A stretch of 55,870 bases of DNA from Patescibacteria group bacterium. Lineage in GTDB: Bacteria > Patescibacteriota > Microgenomatia > UBA10105 > UBA927. Position numbers and translations under genes: made by a program. Shown piece by piece: positions 38,598 through 47,361 of the stretch. Where the stretch lies: assembly GCA_018821245.1 (NCBI GenBank), contig JAHJMO010000017.1:1-55870 (forward strand), given 5' to 3'. The notes under the pieces were generated by a model, which worked only from the letters and a program-made list of their open reading frames with translations, was not told the origin of the DNA and did not search any database. Each line of letters begins with the position of its first letter. The stretch's first letter is position 1.

Positions 38598-39748
38598 AGA
38601 AGATTGCCATCGTCAGGGGAAAATTTTTGAACGCCTATGAGATGCAGAGCTTCGAGCCTTTGGTTTCGCGATATGACATAACCGCCTTCGGTTCTCTTAC
38701 CTGTTATCACGACCGCTATAGATTTCCGGTGGTTAAACTTCCTTCGCCGATGGATCTGCCGGACTTCCCCTTCAAACTGCCGTTACTAAACCGCTTATGT
38801 ATTGACGCACACTATCTCCATGGTCTGGAAGAGCGACTGCGTGGATTTGATCTTGTCCATACTGCCGAGACGTACTACCGCTATACGCAGCAAGCGCTAC
38901 ATGCCAGGAAAAAGGGATATGTCAAAAAGGTTATTGCCACTGTGTTGGAGAATATACCTTTCAATAATGAAGGATTTTGGGGGAGAAAATGTTTTAAAGC
39001 GTGTGCGCGAAATGAGCTTGACCACATAATCGCCCTGACGTGTTTGACGGCAGATGCGCTTGTGCGGGAAGGCACGGATCCTGCAAAAATCACTGTTATC
39101 GGTCACGGCATAGACTGCAAAAGATTTTTTCCGGGGACAAAAAGAAGCGGGAAGGGTTCAACCATTACTATTTTGTTCTCCGGCAGGCTCGAAGAGTATA
39201 AAGGTGTATTAGATGTGCTTCATGCGGCACGGATGTTATTTGCCGATCCCCTTTTATTCGGCTATCGCATGAGATTTGTTTTTGTCGGAGAGGGTTCTTT
39301 AAAAAAACGAATGCTTGTATTGGAAAAGGCCATGGGTATAGAAGCCTTTATTTATCATAAGAGCTTGCCGTATGCGCAAATGCCGGATGTATACAGGGAT
39401 GCGGATATCTTTGTTGCACCCAGTAAACCTAGGTTCGTCCGAAGGTTTGGCGTAAGCCATATGACATGGCAAGAGCAGTATTGTACTGCGCTTCTAGAGG
39501 CGCAAGCTGCGGGACTGGCGATCGTAACGACCAAAAGCGGCGGCATACCGGAAAATGTCGGGGAGGCGGCGCTTTTTGCCAAACCCGGTGACGTGCCGGA
39601 TCTTGCAGAGTGTATTAGGAGATTTGTCACGTCACCGACTCTTAGACGGCAGTATGGAGAAAGAGCCAGAAAACGGGCAGAATCCGTCCATGATATCAGG
39701 GTGATTTCGGGCAAGATCCTGGATGTTTACGATCGGATCCTGCGTTGA
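38594..39748 (+). CDS. GT4 glycosyltransferase
   Basis: The ATG at 38594 (overlapping the upstream stop by ATGA) is chosen over 38552. The 384-aa protein opens as MKKIAIVRGKFLNAYEMQSF. It shows VIGHGIDCKRFFPG, ILFSGRLEEYKGVLDVLHAARML, FVAPSKP, YCTALLEAQAAGLAIVTTKSGG and ENVGEAALF, the GT-B GT4 pattern. It ends convergent to the next gene with a 6-base gap and is the last gene of this operon. Confidence 0.87.
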   Translation: MKKIAIVRGKFLNAYEMQSFEPLVSRYDITAFGSLTCYHDRYRFPVVKLPSPMDLPDFPFKLPLLNRLCIDAHYLHGLEERLRGFDLVHTAETYYRYTQQALHARKKGYVKKVIATVLENIPFNNEGFWGRKCFKACARNELDHIIALTCLTADALVREGTDPAKITVIGHGIDCKRFFPGTKRSGKGSTITILFSGRLEEYKGVLDVLHAARMLFADPLLFGYRMRFVFVGEGSLKKRMLVLEKAMGIEAFIYHKSLPYAQMPDVYRDADIFVAPSKPRFVRRFGVSHMTWQEQYCTALLEAQAAGLAIVTTKSGGIPENVGEAALFAKPGDVPDLAECIRRFVTSPTLRRQYGERARKRAESVHDIRVISGKILDVYDRILR

Positions 39749-39754
39749 GTATCT

Positions 39755-40870
39755 TTAATTATTCAAGAGAAAGCGGAGTATAAAAAGCGCATTTAAAACG
39801 GAAAGAGGCAGAGTAAGGGAATAAAGGATAATTTGCCTGCCGAACCTAAGCTTAAGGATTTTAGCATATATGTGGGCAAGTCCTATCGCAAGAAGTGGCA
39901 AAATCGAGACAAACATGCGGCCGCTGTAACTAGCTCCCTGCCGCCACGTACTCCAGCTGGCAATAAGGAGTAGCTCTAGTGCAAAAACCGCAATATACCC
40001 CCAAGACTTTTTCCAAAAGAGTCCGAAGATCCCTACCATCGTAATCGGCGTCCACAGAAACAAGCCGTTGGCAGGGGAGAAGAGAACACCAAGAATATGC
40101 GGTCGAAAGATGTTAAATCCTTCTCCGCCGAACATGTAGGGATTGGAAAAAATAGTTCCATAGAGGGTTTGCCAGGCGAGAAGTTGCCATACAAAGACTG
40201 ACGAGAAACCCAGTAGAATGCGTATCAATATTTTTCTTCCACCTCCGAGGTGAGTAAAGAGTATCAGTGCGTACGCGACGTCTTGCAGCCGAAAGAGAGC
40301 TAGAAATCCGAGACCCGCACCGACTAGAAACCAACTGCGATTCTTTTGAGCAAGTAAGGACAGGAACAAGGTGGCAGCAAAAAACGAAAGCGCATGGGAG
40401 TTTACCGGATCAAGCGAACCGTAAAAAAATAGATTGGTGGCCGCCGCAATACCCGCGACAGCCAAAAAGCTTGCCTGTTTGGAAAAAGACTTTGCAAGAA
40501 ACCGATATAAAAGGATCAAGCCTACAAGCGCAAGCGACACGCTCGTAAATCCTGCGGCAAGCTCATAAGGGAGAGAGTAGCCGTAGCCCATCATGAGAGT
40601 ATGAGTCCACACGTATAACGGTGCCCAAAGCAGTGCCGGGCCGACAGAGTATTTATTGCCTGCATATCCGAGTGGTGTAGGAGGCTGGGCAACACCGTAG
40701 TGACTATACTCGTTGGCAAAATCGATATCGTGGTCTACGACACCCGACCGGAGCCACGAATAATAGAATATGCCGTCTCCGTAGACAGCCTTTTTCAGAT
40801 ACAGGGCATGGGCAAAAAATCCCGCAAAATATACGAAAGCGATGAATATAATCCACAGATTCTTCTTCAT
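39755..40870 (-). CDS. polytopic membrane protein, GT-C-like
   Basis: This 371-aa protein has around nine helices. The first outer loop contains AVYGDGIFYYSWLRS and DHDIDFANEY, where a GDG motif replaces the usual DE pair of mannosyltransferases. RLQDVAYALILF and GRMFVSILPLLAIGL are also typical of GT-C families. Function is not certain. It lies on the opposite strand to the rest of the cluster and is divergent from the GT2 gene at 40894. Confidence 0.65.
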   Translation of the reverse strand: MKKNLWIIFIAFVYFAGFFAHALYLKKAVYGDGIFYYSWLRSGVVDHDIDFANEYSHYGVAQPPTPLGYAGNKYSVGPALLWAPLYVWTHTLMMGYGYSLPYELAAGFTSVSLALVGLILLYRFLAKSFSKQASFLAVAGIAAATNLFFYGSLDPVNSHALSFFAATLFLSLLAQKNRSWFLVGAGLGFLALFRLQDVAYALILFTHLGGGRKILIRILLGFSSVFVWQLLAWQTLYGTIFSNPYMFGGEGFNIFRPHILGVLFSPANGLFLWTPITMVGIFGLFWKKSWGYIAVFALELLLIASWSTWRQGASYSGRMFVSILPLLAIGLAHIYAKILKLRFGRQIILYSLTLPLSVLNALFILRFLLNN

Positions 40871-40878
40871 GTTTTCGT

Positions 40879-40887
40879 GATAGAATT
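40879..40887 (+). promoter_or_regulatory. extended -10 of the GT2 gene at 40894
   Basis: TGATAGAAT (box TAGAAT at 40882-40887) ends 6 bases before the ATG, the leaderless pattern seen at 6968, 8590 and 32624. Confidence 0.5.
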
Positions 40888-40893
40888 ATAGCA

Positions 40894-41649
40894 ATGATCA
40901 CCGCCGTTGTCCTAAGCAGAAACGATGCAGAGTATATAGGCAGGACGCTGGAAAGCATACATTGGTGCGATGAGGTCGTTGTCATAGATGACGATTCGAC
41001 GGATGACACAGGGGCGATATGTGAGCGTTTCGGAGCACGTGTTTATGTGCGTGCCCTCCACAAGGATTTTGCTTCGCAGAGAAACTTCGGGCTATCTAAA
41101 GCGAGAGGGGAGTGGGTGTTTTTTGTTGACTCCGACGAGATTGTAAGTTCCCAATTGGCTTCTGAAATCCAGCTTGTCGTCAAGAATGCGACCAAAATGC
41201 CAAATGCCAATGTAGGATATTTTGTCAGGAGAAAGGATTTTTTCGGGGGGAGATGGCTTCTCCATGGAGAGACTGCCAATGTACGGCTCCTTCGGCTTGC
41301 CAAAAGAAACGCAGGTATTTGGATGAGGCCTGTACATGAAGTGTGGAAGATAACGGGGCCCGTCGGGATACTCCGCGAACCACTCCTCCACTATCCCCAC
41401 CCAGACGTCGCACAATTTATCGATTCCATCAATTGGTATTCTACGGTCAACGCCCAGTATCTTTTCAGACAAAAGATTCGCGAGTCGTGGTGGAAGATAC
41501 CCGTGTATCCGGCAGCAAAATTTTTCTACAATTACATTTGTCGTTTGGGATTTTTGGACGGGACGGCAGGGGCTGTGGTTGCCATCATGATGAGTTTTCA
41601 TTCATTTTTGACACGGGCAAAGTTATGGAAACTTTGGGATCGCGATTAA
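40894..41649 (+). CDS. GT2 glycosyltransferase (WaaE/KdtX-like)
   Basis: This 251-aa protein has ITAVVLSRNDAEYIGRTLES, VVIDDDSTDDTGAI, DFASQRNFGLSKARGEWVFFVDSDEIVS and PVHEVWKI. It is similar in layout to the GT2 at 33470, with QRN before the DSD. A likely beta-glycosyltransferase on the inner face. It overlaps the next gene by 25 bases. Confidence 0.87.
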   Translation: MITAVVLSRNDAEYIGRTLESIHWCDEVVVIDDDSTDDTGAICERFGARVYVRALHKDFASQRNFGLSKARGEWVFFVDSDEIVSSQLASEIQLVVKNATKMPNANVGYFVRRKDFFGGRWLLHGETANVRLLRLAKRNAGIWMRPVHEVWKITGPVGILREPLLHYPHPDVAQFIDSINWYSTVNAQYLFRQKIRESWWKIPVYPAAKFFYNYICRLGFLDGTAGAVVAIMMSFHSFLTRAKLWKLWDRD

Positions 41650-42773
41650 GGCGGGATCTGCTCCTTGTGTGTGCGCTAGGCCTGACATGCGCGTACGCGG
41701 TTTACTCACTATACCGCATTATCACAACGTATGCTCCGGATTTCAGCGTCTTCTACCAATCAGCCGGAAATTTAGTGCGTGGTGTCAATATTTACGGGGA
41801 CCCGACTCTTTATACAGGCTTAGGATATCCGCCGGTGAGTCTTTTGCCGTTTCTACCGTTTATTCTGCTTCCGTATAAGCTGGCTCAGGGAATATGGGTA
41901 GTGGGGTCGTTTGCAGCACTTTTGGGCTCTATATGGGTAACAATTGTTTTGGTGGAAAAACGGATTTCTTTACGACGTTTTGCGTGGGTATGTATGGCCG
42001 CATTTCTTTCCTTTCCGACAAAATTTTCACTTGGAATGGGTACCGTAAACATCGTAGCATTGTTTTTATTGCTATTCTCGTTGCGCTTGATGGGGAAAAA
42101 CAGAGACAGGAAGGCAGGACTTTTCCTGGCATGTGCTTTGGTACTTAAGCCTCACTTTGCGTTGTTGTTGGTGCCTTTTCTTCACCATAAACAAAGGGCG
42201 GTTGGCGTTGCGGCTGTGGTGCTCGTGCTTATGGGAATGATCATAGGTGGATTGTTTGGTTGGAATCTTTGGTTAGAATATGCTGTCAAAGCTGCCCCAC
42301 CGCTTCTTCGGTTTACCGGAAAGGAGATATATTATAATCAGGGCATATCAGCGGTTTTTTCCCGTTTACTGCCAGTTGGGCAGGCCGGCGTTGCTGCGCT
42401 TGCTGGCTCAATACTCGTGATCGCATGGGCATATCAGTATATGAAAACGCATAGCATGACGGTTTTTAAGAGTGTGGCGTTCTTTATGCCGGTTCTTCTT
42501 TTGGTTGAGCCGTTGTCCTGGCAGCACCATTATGTTTTTTTGCTTCCCACATTTTTTGTCGTTTGGAGGGCGCTTCGGCGAAAAGATCATTGGAAGATTG
42601 CACTGCTTTTGGCAAGTTATATCTTGATCAGCGCAAATATCAAGCAGCCGGATCTTTTATCCCCCTCTTTTATGTCACGCATCGCGCTTTCGCATGTTTT
42701 TTGGGGCAATATGCTTCTGTTGACGCTTTATGCTATGGTCGTCCCGGCGCAAAACAGAAGTGCTCGATTATAA
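41625..42773 (+). CDS. DUF2029/GT87-like polyprenol-sugar glycosyltransferase
   Basis: The ATG at 41625 gives 382 aa; the track start lies inside the upstream GT2 in another frame. The protein is polytopic. The first loop reads DFSVFYQSAGNLVRGVNIYG and TGLGYPPVSLLPFLPF, matching the family's catalytic Asp and YPP motif. Relatives are mannosyl- or arabinosyl-type transferases that use polyprenyl-phosphate sugars. ALVLKPHFALLLVPF and the C-terminal LSWQHHYVFLLP are also typical. Confidence 0.8.
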   Translation: METLGSRLRRDLLLVCALGLTCAYAVYSLYRIITTYAPDFSVFYQSAGNLVRGVNIYGDPTLYTGLGYPPVSLLPFLPFILLPYKLAQGIWVVGSFAALLGSIWVTIVLVEKRISLRRFAWVCMAAFLSFPTKFSLGMGTVNIVALFLLLFSLRLMGKNRDRKAGLFLACALVLKPHFALLLVPFLHHKQRAVGVAAVVLVLMGMIIGGLFGWNLWLEYAVKAAPPLLRFTGKEIYYNQGISAVFSRLLPVGQAGVAALAGSILVIAWAYQYMKTHSMTVFKSVAFFMPVLLLVEPLSWQHHYVFLLPTFFVVWRALRRKDHWKIALLLASYILISANIKQPDLLSPSFMSRIALSHVFWGNMLLLTLYAMVVPAQNRSARL

Positions 42774-42774
42774 T

Positions 42775-43965
42775 ATGGATGTGCAACTGATCACGTCACT
42801 GTTTTTCATAAGTTTGCTCGTTGGTAATATCATAAAAATCGGCATAGGGGGAGATGCGTCGCTATACATTCATGATGTCGTGCTTTTATTGCTTGTTTCG
42901 GCTTTTTCGTTGCAGCAATATCGGAAAGGCGTGAGAGCAATACCGAGACTGGCATGGTATGTATTAGGATTTGCGGCAATAGCTATTTGTTCATTGGTGC
43001 TCAACGCCCGGAGATTTACGTCGGTGGAATCAGGCCAGTCGCTTCTTTATCTGGTTCGCTGGCTTCTGTATGCAAGCCTCTACTGGATTACGGCGTTTTC
43101 ACAATATCCCTCGCTATGGCTTACCGGTCTTTATGGGGCAGGAATGGGAGTTGCCGTACTCGGATTTCTTCAGCTATGGCTGTACCCTGATTTGCGTAAT
43201 TTGTACTACCTCGGATGGGATCCGCATTTCCGGCGCATGTTTTCTACGCTCCTTGACCCCAATTTTACCGGCATCATCATAGTCCTTACGTTTTTCCTGG
43301 GATTGCTTCTATACCCGCGTATTGCGAAAAAAGCATGGATCGTTTTGGGAGAGGCTATACTTGTCATTGCGCTTTTGACTACGTATTCAAGAAGCAGTTT
43401 TTTGGCGTTTGGGCTGGGGATAGCGGCCTTGGTGTTGTGGCAAAAAGCGTGGAGGTGCGGAGCATTACTCCTTGCGGTGTTTGCCGCAGGGGTGATTCTT
43501 ATGTCCGGACAGACAGAAGGCCAGCGTCTGACACGCTCTGCCAGCGCTTACGCGCGTATCGGCAACTGGACAAAGACGATCGCGCTTGTCAAAAAGTCTC
43601 CGATTGTGGGATATGGCTTTAACACGCTTCGCTTTGTGCGAGGAGAGGAGACGAACGGGGCCGATTCGGCAATCCCGTCACGAGCCGGCTCGGGAGTGGA
43701 CAATAGCATATTGTTTCTTTTGGCTACAACAGGAATAGTGGGCGCGGTTTACTATCTTTGGCTTCTATGCCGCATGGTGCGGCTGGCCAGCCACCCAAGT
43801 GTCAGCGCTTCCTTTGTGGCCATACTTGTCCACAGTATGTTTGTCAACAGTTTGTTTTATCCTTGGGTGATGATATGGATGTGGATCGTGATAGGAGTAA
43901 GAGAGCGCGAACTTGCGCCACGACAAAAATCCGCTCGAGCGAAGTTTTGTCGTGGGGTGAATTAA
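42775..43965 (+). CDS. O-antigen ligase/polymerase-like membrane protein
   Basis: The ATG at 42775 gives 396 aa with about eleven helices. A large outer loop near residues 270-300 has ARIGNWTKTIALVKKSPIVGYGFNTLRF, the WaaL/Wzy superfamily signature (the GxGxN-like region after the R-x-x-W pattern), and LDPNFTG earlier. Such proteins polymerise glycans or ligate them to a carrier. With the glycosyltransferases upstream it would complete a surface glycan. Two bases separate it from the convergent next gene. Confidence 0.8.
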   Translation: MDVQLITSLFFISLLVGNIIKIGIGGDASLYIHDVVLLLLVSAFSLQQYRKGVRAIPRLAWYVLGFAAIAICSLVLNARRFTSVESGQSLLYLVRWLLYASLYWITAFSQYPSLWLTGLYGAGMGVAVLGFLQLWLYPDLRNLYYLGWDPHFRRMFSTLLDPNFTGIIIVLTFFLGLLLYPRIAKKAWIVLGEAILVIALLTTYSRSSFLAFGLGIAALVLWQKAWRCGALLLAVFAAGVILMSGQTEGQRLTRSASAYARIGNWTKTIALVKKSPIVGYGFNTLRFVRGEETNGADSAIPSRAGSGVDNSILFLLATTGIVGAVYYLWLLCRMVRLASHPSVSASFVAILVHSMFVNSLFYPWVMIWMWIVIGVRERELAPRQKSARAKFCRGVN

Positions 43966-43967
43966 AT

Positions 43968-44678
43968 TTATTTTTTGTAGGTCACATGGCGCTCTATGGT
44001 GGTCTGGTTGCTGGCGGGGTCTGTGGCTTTGATCGTGAGTGTGTTGTCGCCTTCCGCTAGCGGGAAGTCATAATGGAATGAGCCGTCTATAGCTACGACC
44101 GCCAACCGTCCGTTGATGGTGACAGCGACGTCTTCTTCTGTTTTGCCGGAAACGGTGACTCTGCCGGTATCTCCTTCTACGGTGCTATTGTCAGAAGGGC
44201 TGGAAACTTCCAAAGACGGAGGAGTGCGTTTGATGCGTATAGGCAAGACATCCGAGAGATCGCTTATATTTCCGTTTGCATCAATTTGTTTGGCGCTGAC
44301 GGTGTTGGCGCCTTCATCCATTTTTACTGAAGAGATGCTGAAGGAGCCGTCCTTTGCTATGGATACCTTTTTTGCCTCGCCGTCGTTGACATAGAGAATT
44401 AGCATATAGCCTGTTTGTCCTCTACCGCTTATGGTAATCGTAGCGCTGTTGGTGGCCACAGGTAAAGGATCAAGAGTCGGGGGGAGGATGATGTTCTGTA
44501 CGGGTTGGGCGGAAGGCGTTCCACCGCGGAGCCGTTCTACCAAAAGACTGAAGCCGACTAAGATTTTGAGACCGAAGAAGGCAAGAAAGATGAGAACGAC
44601 GACAATGCCCGCCAGGGACAAAAAGATCCTGCGCTCCTGTTGGCGTTCCTGATACCGGCGAAGATGCGATCTGGCCAT
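43968..44678 (-). CDS. membrane-anchored protein with two Ig-like domains
   Basis: This 236-aa protein has a basic N-terminus (ARSHLRRYQERQQERR), one membrane helix (FLSLAGIVVVLIFLAFFGLKIL), a Pro-rich spacer, and two bacterial Ig-like beta-sandwich repeats: SGRGQTGYMLILYVND..EGANTVSAKQIDANGNIS and SGKTEEDVAVTINGR..EGDNTLTIKATDPASNQT. The domains face outward. The role could be adhesion or structural; no enzyme motif is seen. Confidence 0.75.
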   Translation of the reverse strand: MARSHLRRYQERQQERRIFLSLAGIVVVLIFLAFFGLKILVGFSLLVERLRGGTPSAQPVQNIILPPTLDPLPVATNSATITISGRGQTGYMLILYVNDGEAKKVSIAKDGSFSISSVKMDEGANTVSAKQIDANGNISDLSDVLPIRIKRTPPSLEVSSPSDNSTVEGDTGRVTVSGKTEEDVAVTINGRLAVVAIDGSFHYDFPLAEGDNTLTIKATDPASNQTTIERHVTYKK

Positions 44679-44762
44679 ATAGTAGTAACTCTTTAAGCCA
44701 TTGTACCAAACTCTAAGAATTTATTTTATCAAAAAATTCACAATAATTCACTATTGATCTTG
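44679..44762 (-). promoter_or_regulatory. AT-rich spacer with minus-strand promoter
   Basis: On the minus strand an extended -10 TGGTACAAT (box at 44705-44700) precedes the Ig-like gene ATG by 21 bases. A second TGATAAAAT lies further upstream. Nothing else is seen. Confidence 0.4.
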
Positions 44763-45896
44763 TCACGTATTCCGTTGAATTACTTGCGGAAGTAGTGTGG
44801 ATGTGAGGGTTTCGATTCCTTCCTTGGTTTTAGTAGAGATATATACATGAGGAATGTCACCGGCCAGGCCCGATATTTTTTGTCTGTCCAGATTCGGTGC
44901 AGCGTCGATTTTGTTAAACACCAATACTTCTTTTTCCTCTGGAATTTTAAGCTGATTCAGAATTTCATTCACGACCCCGATTTTTTCCGTCATGAGCGGA
45001 TCTGATGCATCGATGATGTGCAGGACTATATCAGCATGGACTGATTCCATAAGTGTGGATTTAAATGCTTCGATTAAAGACGGCGGAAGATTGGCGATAA
45101 ATCCGATCGTATCTGATATGAGCACTTTTTTCCCGAGACTCGGCATAAAAATCTCACCTACGGTGCTGTCGAGCGTCGCAAACAATGTATTTTCCACCAG
45201 GTGTTTTTTATGGGTGAGGATATTAAACAACGATGTTTTTCCGGCATTGGTGTATCCCACAATGGAGATCGTTTGCAGCCCGAGATTTTTCCTATGGTCC
45301 ATCTGTCGTTTGCGCGAAGCGGCGGATTTGGCAAGCTCATCTTTGGTGCGTTTGATTTCGCGTTTCCAGTGCCGTTTCATCAGTTCCGTATTGGTTTCTC
45401 CGAGCCCCCTTGTTCCGATACCGCCACCCTGGCGGGAAAGGACCATACCCATGCCGTAAATCCTGGGCCCCATACTTTGCATCCGTGCAAGTTCTATCTG
45501 GAGTTTGGCTTCCGCCGTTCGTGCATGGCGGGAGAATATCGCAAGGATGAGATCGACACGGTCCCAGATTTGGATATTCGGTCGTATGGCCCAGAACAAT
45601 TTCATCAGTGTAAATTTCTGGCTGGGTTTGAGCTGACCGTTGAGCACAATGATGTCTGTGGGATGCGTTTTCAGATAAACACACACTTCTTCCGCTTTTC
45701 CCGGGCCAATATAGGTCGCATTAAATTCTTCGCCTTTTTGATGGATGAGGTCTATGACCTGCGAATTCCCAAGTGTTTCGACAAGATGCCACAGTTCGGT
45801 GATATCCTGTTCCATGTCCGCACGACTCATCCGAGGACGAGCGAGGTAGACAAAGAGTATAATGAGTGGGCGGGAGAGTGTTTGCACTGGATCCAT
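44763..45896 (-). CDS. hflX: ribosome-associated GTPase HflX
   Basis: This 377-aa protein has an N-terminal HflX domain (ELWHLVETLGNSQV, YIGPGKAEEV, DRVDLILAIFSRHARTAEAKLQIELA) with the glycine-rich GGGIGTRGLGE. The GTPase domain follows: SIVGYTNAGKTSLFN (G1), TLDSTVG (G2), ISDTIGFI (G3) and VFNKID (G4). HflX splits or rescues stalled ribosomes. It is divergent from the nuclease gene at 45915. Confidence 0.94.
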   Translation of the reverse strand: MDPVQTLSRPLIILFVYLARPRMSRADMEQDITELWHLVETLGNSQVIDLIHQKGEEFNATYIGPGKAEEVCVYLKTHPTDIIVLNGQLKPSQKFTLMKLFWAIRPNIQIWDRVDLILAIFSRHARTAEAKLQIELARMQSMGPRIYGMGMVLSRQGGGIGTRGLGETNTELMKRHWKREIKRTKDELAKSAASRKRQMDHRKNLGLQTISIVGYTNAGKTSLFNILTHKKHLVENTLFATLDSTVGEIFMPSLGKKVLISDTIGFIANLPPSLIEAFKSTLMESVHADIVLHIIDASDPLMTEKIGVVNEILNQLKIPEEKEVLVFNKIDAAPNLDRQKISGLAGDIPHVYISTKTKEGIETLTSTLLPQVIQRNT

Positions 45897-45914
45897 TATA
45901 ACAATATAAACACT

Positions 45915-46571
45915 ATGTATAAACTTTCTCCATCAGATTTTGCGTATTTATACGAGGAGTGCAAGCTCTGTTACTACCTCAAAATCAAAATGAGTATCCA
46001 GCGGCCGTCTATGCCGTTCCCCGGCGTGTTTTCGGCCCTCAATACCCGCCTTCAGGGGGCCTTGATCGGGAAGGAATTGCAAGAGCTTTCGCCGGTATTG
46101 CCCCAAGGCTCTGTGGAGAGCCAGGAGGGGTTTATCGAGTCTATGCCGGTTCCGAATACGAAAGTTTATATCAAAGGCAAGTATGACCTTCTTGTCCGCC
46201 AGCCGGATGGCACACGTCTCATCATTGACTTCAAGATCAGCCAGCCGAGCGAAGAAAAGATCGCCAAATATGAGACACAGCTTCAGGCGTACCACTACGC
46301 ATTCGAGCATCCCTCAACCGGGGAGACAAGAACCATTACCAAAATGGGACTTATCATCATGTATCCGGACCAAACGAAGTTTGAAAACGGCAGGGCGGTC
46401 ATGGATTTTCCTCCGCAGTGGTTTGAGATAGACATAAAAAAAGATTTTTTCCTGCAGTTTATGGCAGAGGTGAGTAGCCTGTTGGAAGGTCCGACGCCCC
46501 CGGAAAATCCCAACTGTAAGTGGTGCAAGTATCGCCATCTCGGAGAAGTTGAAAATTTGATGCGGCTCTGA
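45915..46571 (+). CDS. PD-(D/E)XK nuclease with four-Cys cluster (Cas4/RecB-like)
   Basis: The ATG at 45915 is preferred; the long track ORF from 45201 runs antisense through hflX. The 218-aa protein has two Cys near the N-terminus (EECKLCYYL, Cys16/19) and two near the C-terminus (NPNCKWCKYRH, Cys201/204), the pattern that binds a 4Fe-4S cluster in Cas4 and AddB. The nuclease core is Asp91 in KYDLLV, DFK at 105-107 and YETQLQAY (Gln122). No cas genes or arrays are in the window, so a DNA repair or end-processing role is more likely than CRISPR adaptation. Confidence 0.85.
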   Translation: MYKLSPSDFAYLYEECKLCYYLKIKMSIQRPSMPFPGVFSALNTRLQGALIGKELQELSPVLPQGSVESQEGFIESMPVPNTKVYIKGKYDLLVRQPDGTRLIIDFKISQPSEEKIAKYETQLQAYHYAFEHPSTGETRTITKMGLIIMYPDQTKFENGRAVMDFPPQWFEIDIKKDFFLQFMAEVSSLLEGPTPPENPNCKWCKYRHLGEVENLMRL

Positions 46572-46609
46572 AAGTCAATTCGATGAATAGTACGATTTGT
46601 ATAGACAAT

Positions 46610-47089
46610 ATGATAGAGATTCAAAATACTACAAAAAAAGATGTTGCCTGGATTCAGGATCTATTTAATAGGCATTGGGGAGGAAAAATCATCGTTGCGA
46701 AAGGCATTATTCATAAGCCGGAAGAAGTCGAAGGAATGAGGGCGTTGATCGGCGGAAAAGTCATGGGAGCGATTACATATAAAGCTAGAGAGAGAGAACT
46801 TGAAATTATATCGCTTAATAGTTTTGAGGAGGGGAAAGGAGTAGGCTCGGCGCTATTATCCGGGATAATTCAATTAGCAAAAGAAAAGAAGTTGCAAAAG
46901 GTATGTGTCATTACGACTAACGATAACCTTAACGCGCTTCGCTTTTACCAAAAACGCGGTTTTCGCCTGACATACATATACCCGAATGCACTCGTACAGT
47001 CACGTAAATTGAAGCCTGGTATCCCGCTGGTTGGTGAAAACGGTATTCCGCTGCGGGACGAGATCGAACTTGAAATTAAGGTCTGTTAG
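46610..47089 (+). CDS. GNAT family N-acetyltransferase
   Basis: The ATG at 46610 gives 159 aa. The acetyl-CoA site is LNSFEEGKGVGSALLSGI, with NALRFYQKRGF for strand 5. The acceptor is unknown; it could be a small amine, a drug or a protein. The in-frame ATG at 46583 is less likely because the family starts with a short beta strand as in MIEIQNTTKKD. Confidence 0.85.
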   Translation: MIEIQNTTKKDVAWIQDLFNRHWGGKIIVAKGIIHKPEEVEGMRALIGGKVMGAITYKARERELEIISLNSFEEGKGVGSALLSGIIQLAKEKKLQKVCVITTNDNLNALRFYQKRGFRLTYIYPNALVQSRKLKPGIPLVGENGIPLRDEIELEIKVC

Positions 47090-47121
47090 CCCCCCGGCGG
47101 GCAGGGAACTGACTGTTTTTG

Positions 47122-47160
47122 AGCCGAAGGTGGGAATTGAACCCACGACCTATGCTTTAG
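47122..47160 (-). tRNA. 3' part of a split or interrupted tRNA
   Basis: On the minus strand CTAA-AGCAT-AGGTC is followed by T arm GTGGG-TTCAATT-CCCAC, acceptor CTTCGGC and discriminator T. The matching 5' acceptor GCCGAAG is not adjacent; it lies at 47305-47299, on the other side of tRNA-Thr. See the 5' part and the finding. Confidence 0.7.
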
Positions 47161-47181
47161 CCGTCCGTTACTCTCACCTAG

Positions 47182-47252
47182 AGCCTCTTGTCAGAATCGA
47201 ACTGACATCTACGGTTTACGATACCGCTGCTCTGCCATTGAGCTAAAGAGGC
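47182..47252 (-). tRNA. tRNA-Thr(CGT)
   Basis: The cloverleaf is complete. Acceptor GCCTCTT pairs with AAGAGGC, the D arm is GCTC/GAGC, the anticodon arm GCGGT-ATCGTAA-ACCGT gives anticodon CGT, the T arm is GTCAG-TTCGATT-CTGAC, and the discriminator is T. No CCA is encoded. It sits between the two parts of another tRNA. Confidence 0.9.
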
Positions 47253-47271
47253 GCAGGCTCTGACGGGCGGG

Positions 47272-47305
47272 CGAAAGCGTTGCTCTGCCTCTGAGCTACT
47301 TCGGC
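47272..47305 (-). tRNA. 5' part of a split or interrupted tRNA
   Basis: On the minus strand acceptor GCCGAAG, TA, D arm GCTC-AGAGGCA-GAGC, A and anticodon 5' strand ACGCT-TTCG. The acceptor pairs perfectly (7 of 7) with CTTCGGC at 47129-47123, and ACGCT pairs with AGCAT at four of five positions. After removal of about 112 bases the halves give a normal 72-73 nt tRNA. The anticodon depends on the exact junction: CCT (Arg) or CGT (Thr) are possible. Confidence 0.65.
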
Positions 47306-47361
47306 GCAGTAATCATTGGGGAACCCATTTTCCCATCTTGCCCTCCATAAATTGCTTTTTG

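Noticed and set aside
45201-45914. Long N-terminal extension of the nuclease ORF
   Set aside because: It runs antisense through hflX and has no family similarity; the ATG at 45915 fits the domain start.
47161-47272. Archaeal-type bulge-helix-bulge intron in the split tRNA
   Set aside because: The predicted joint is an uneven internal loop (about 5 and 4 bases), not two 3-base bulges around a 4-bp helix, and bacteria are not known to carry that endonuclease.
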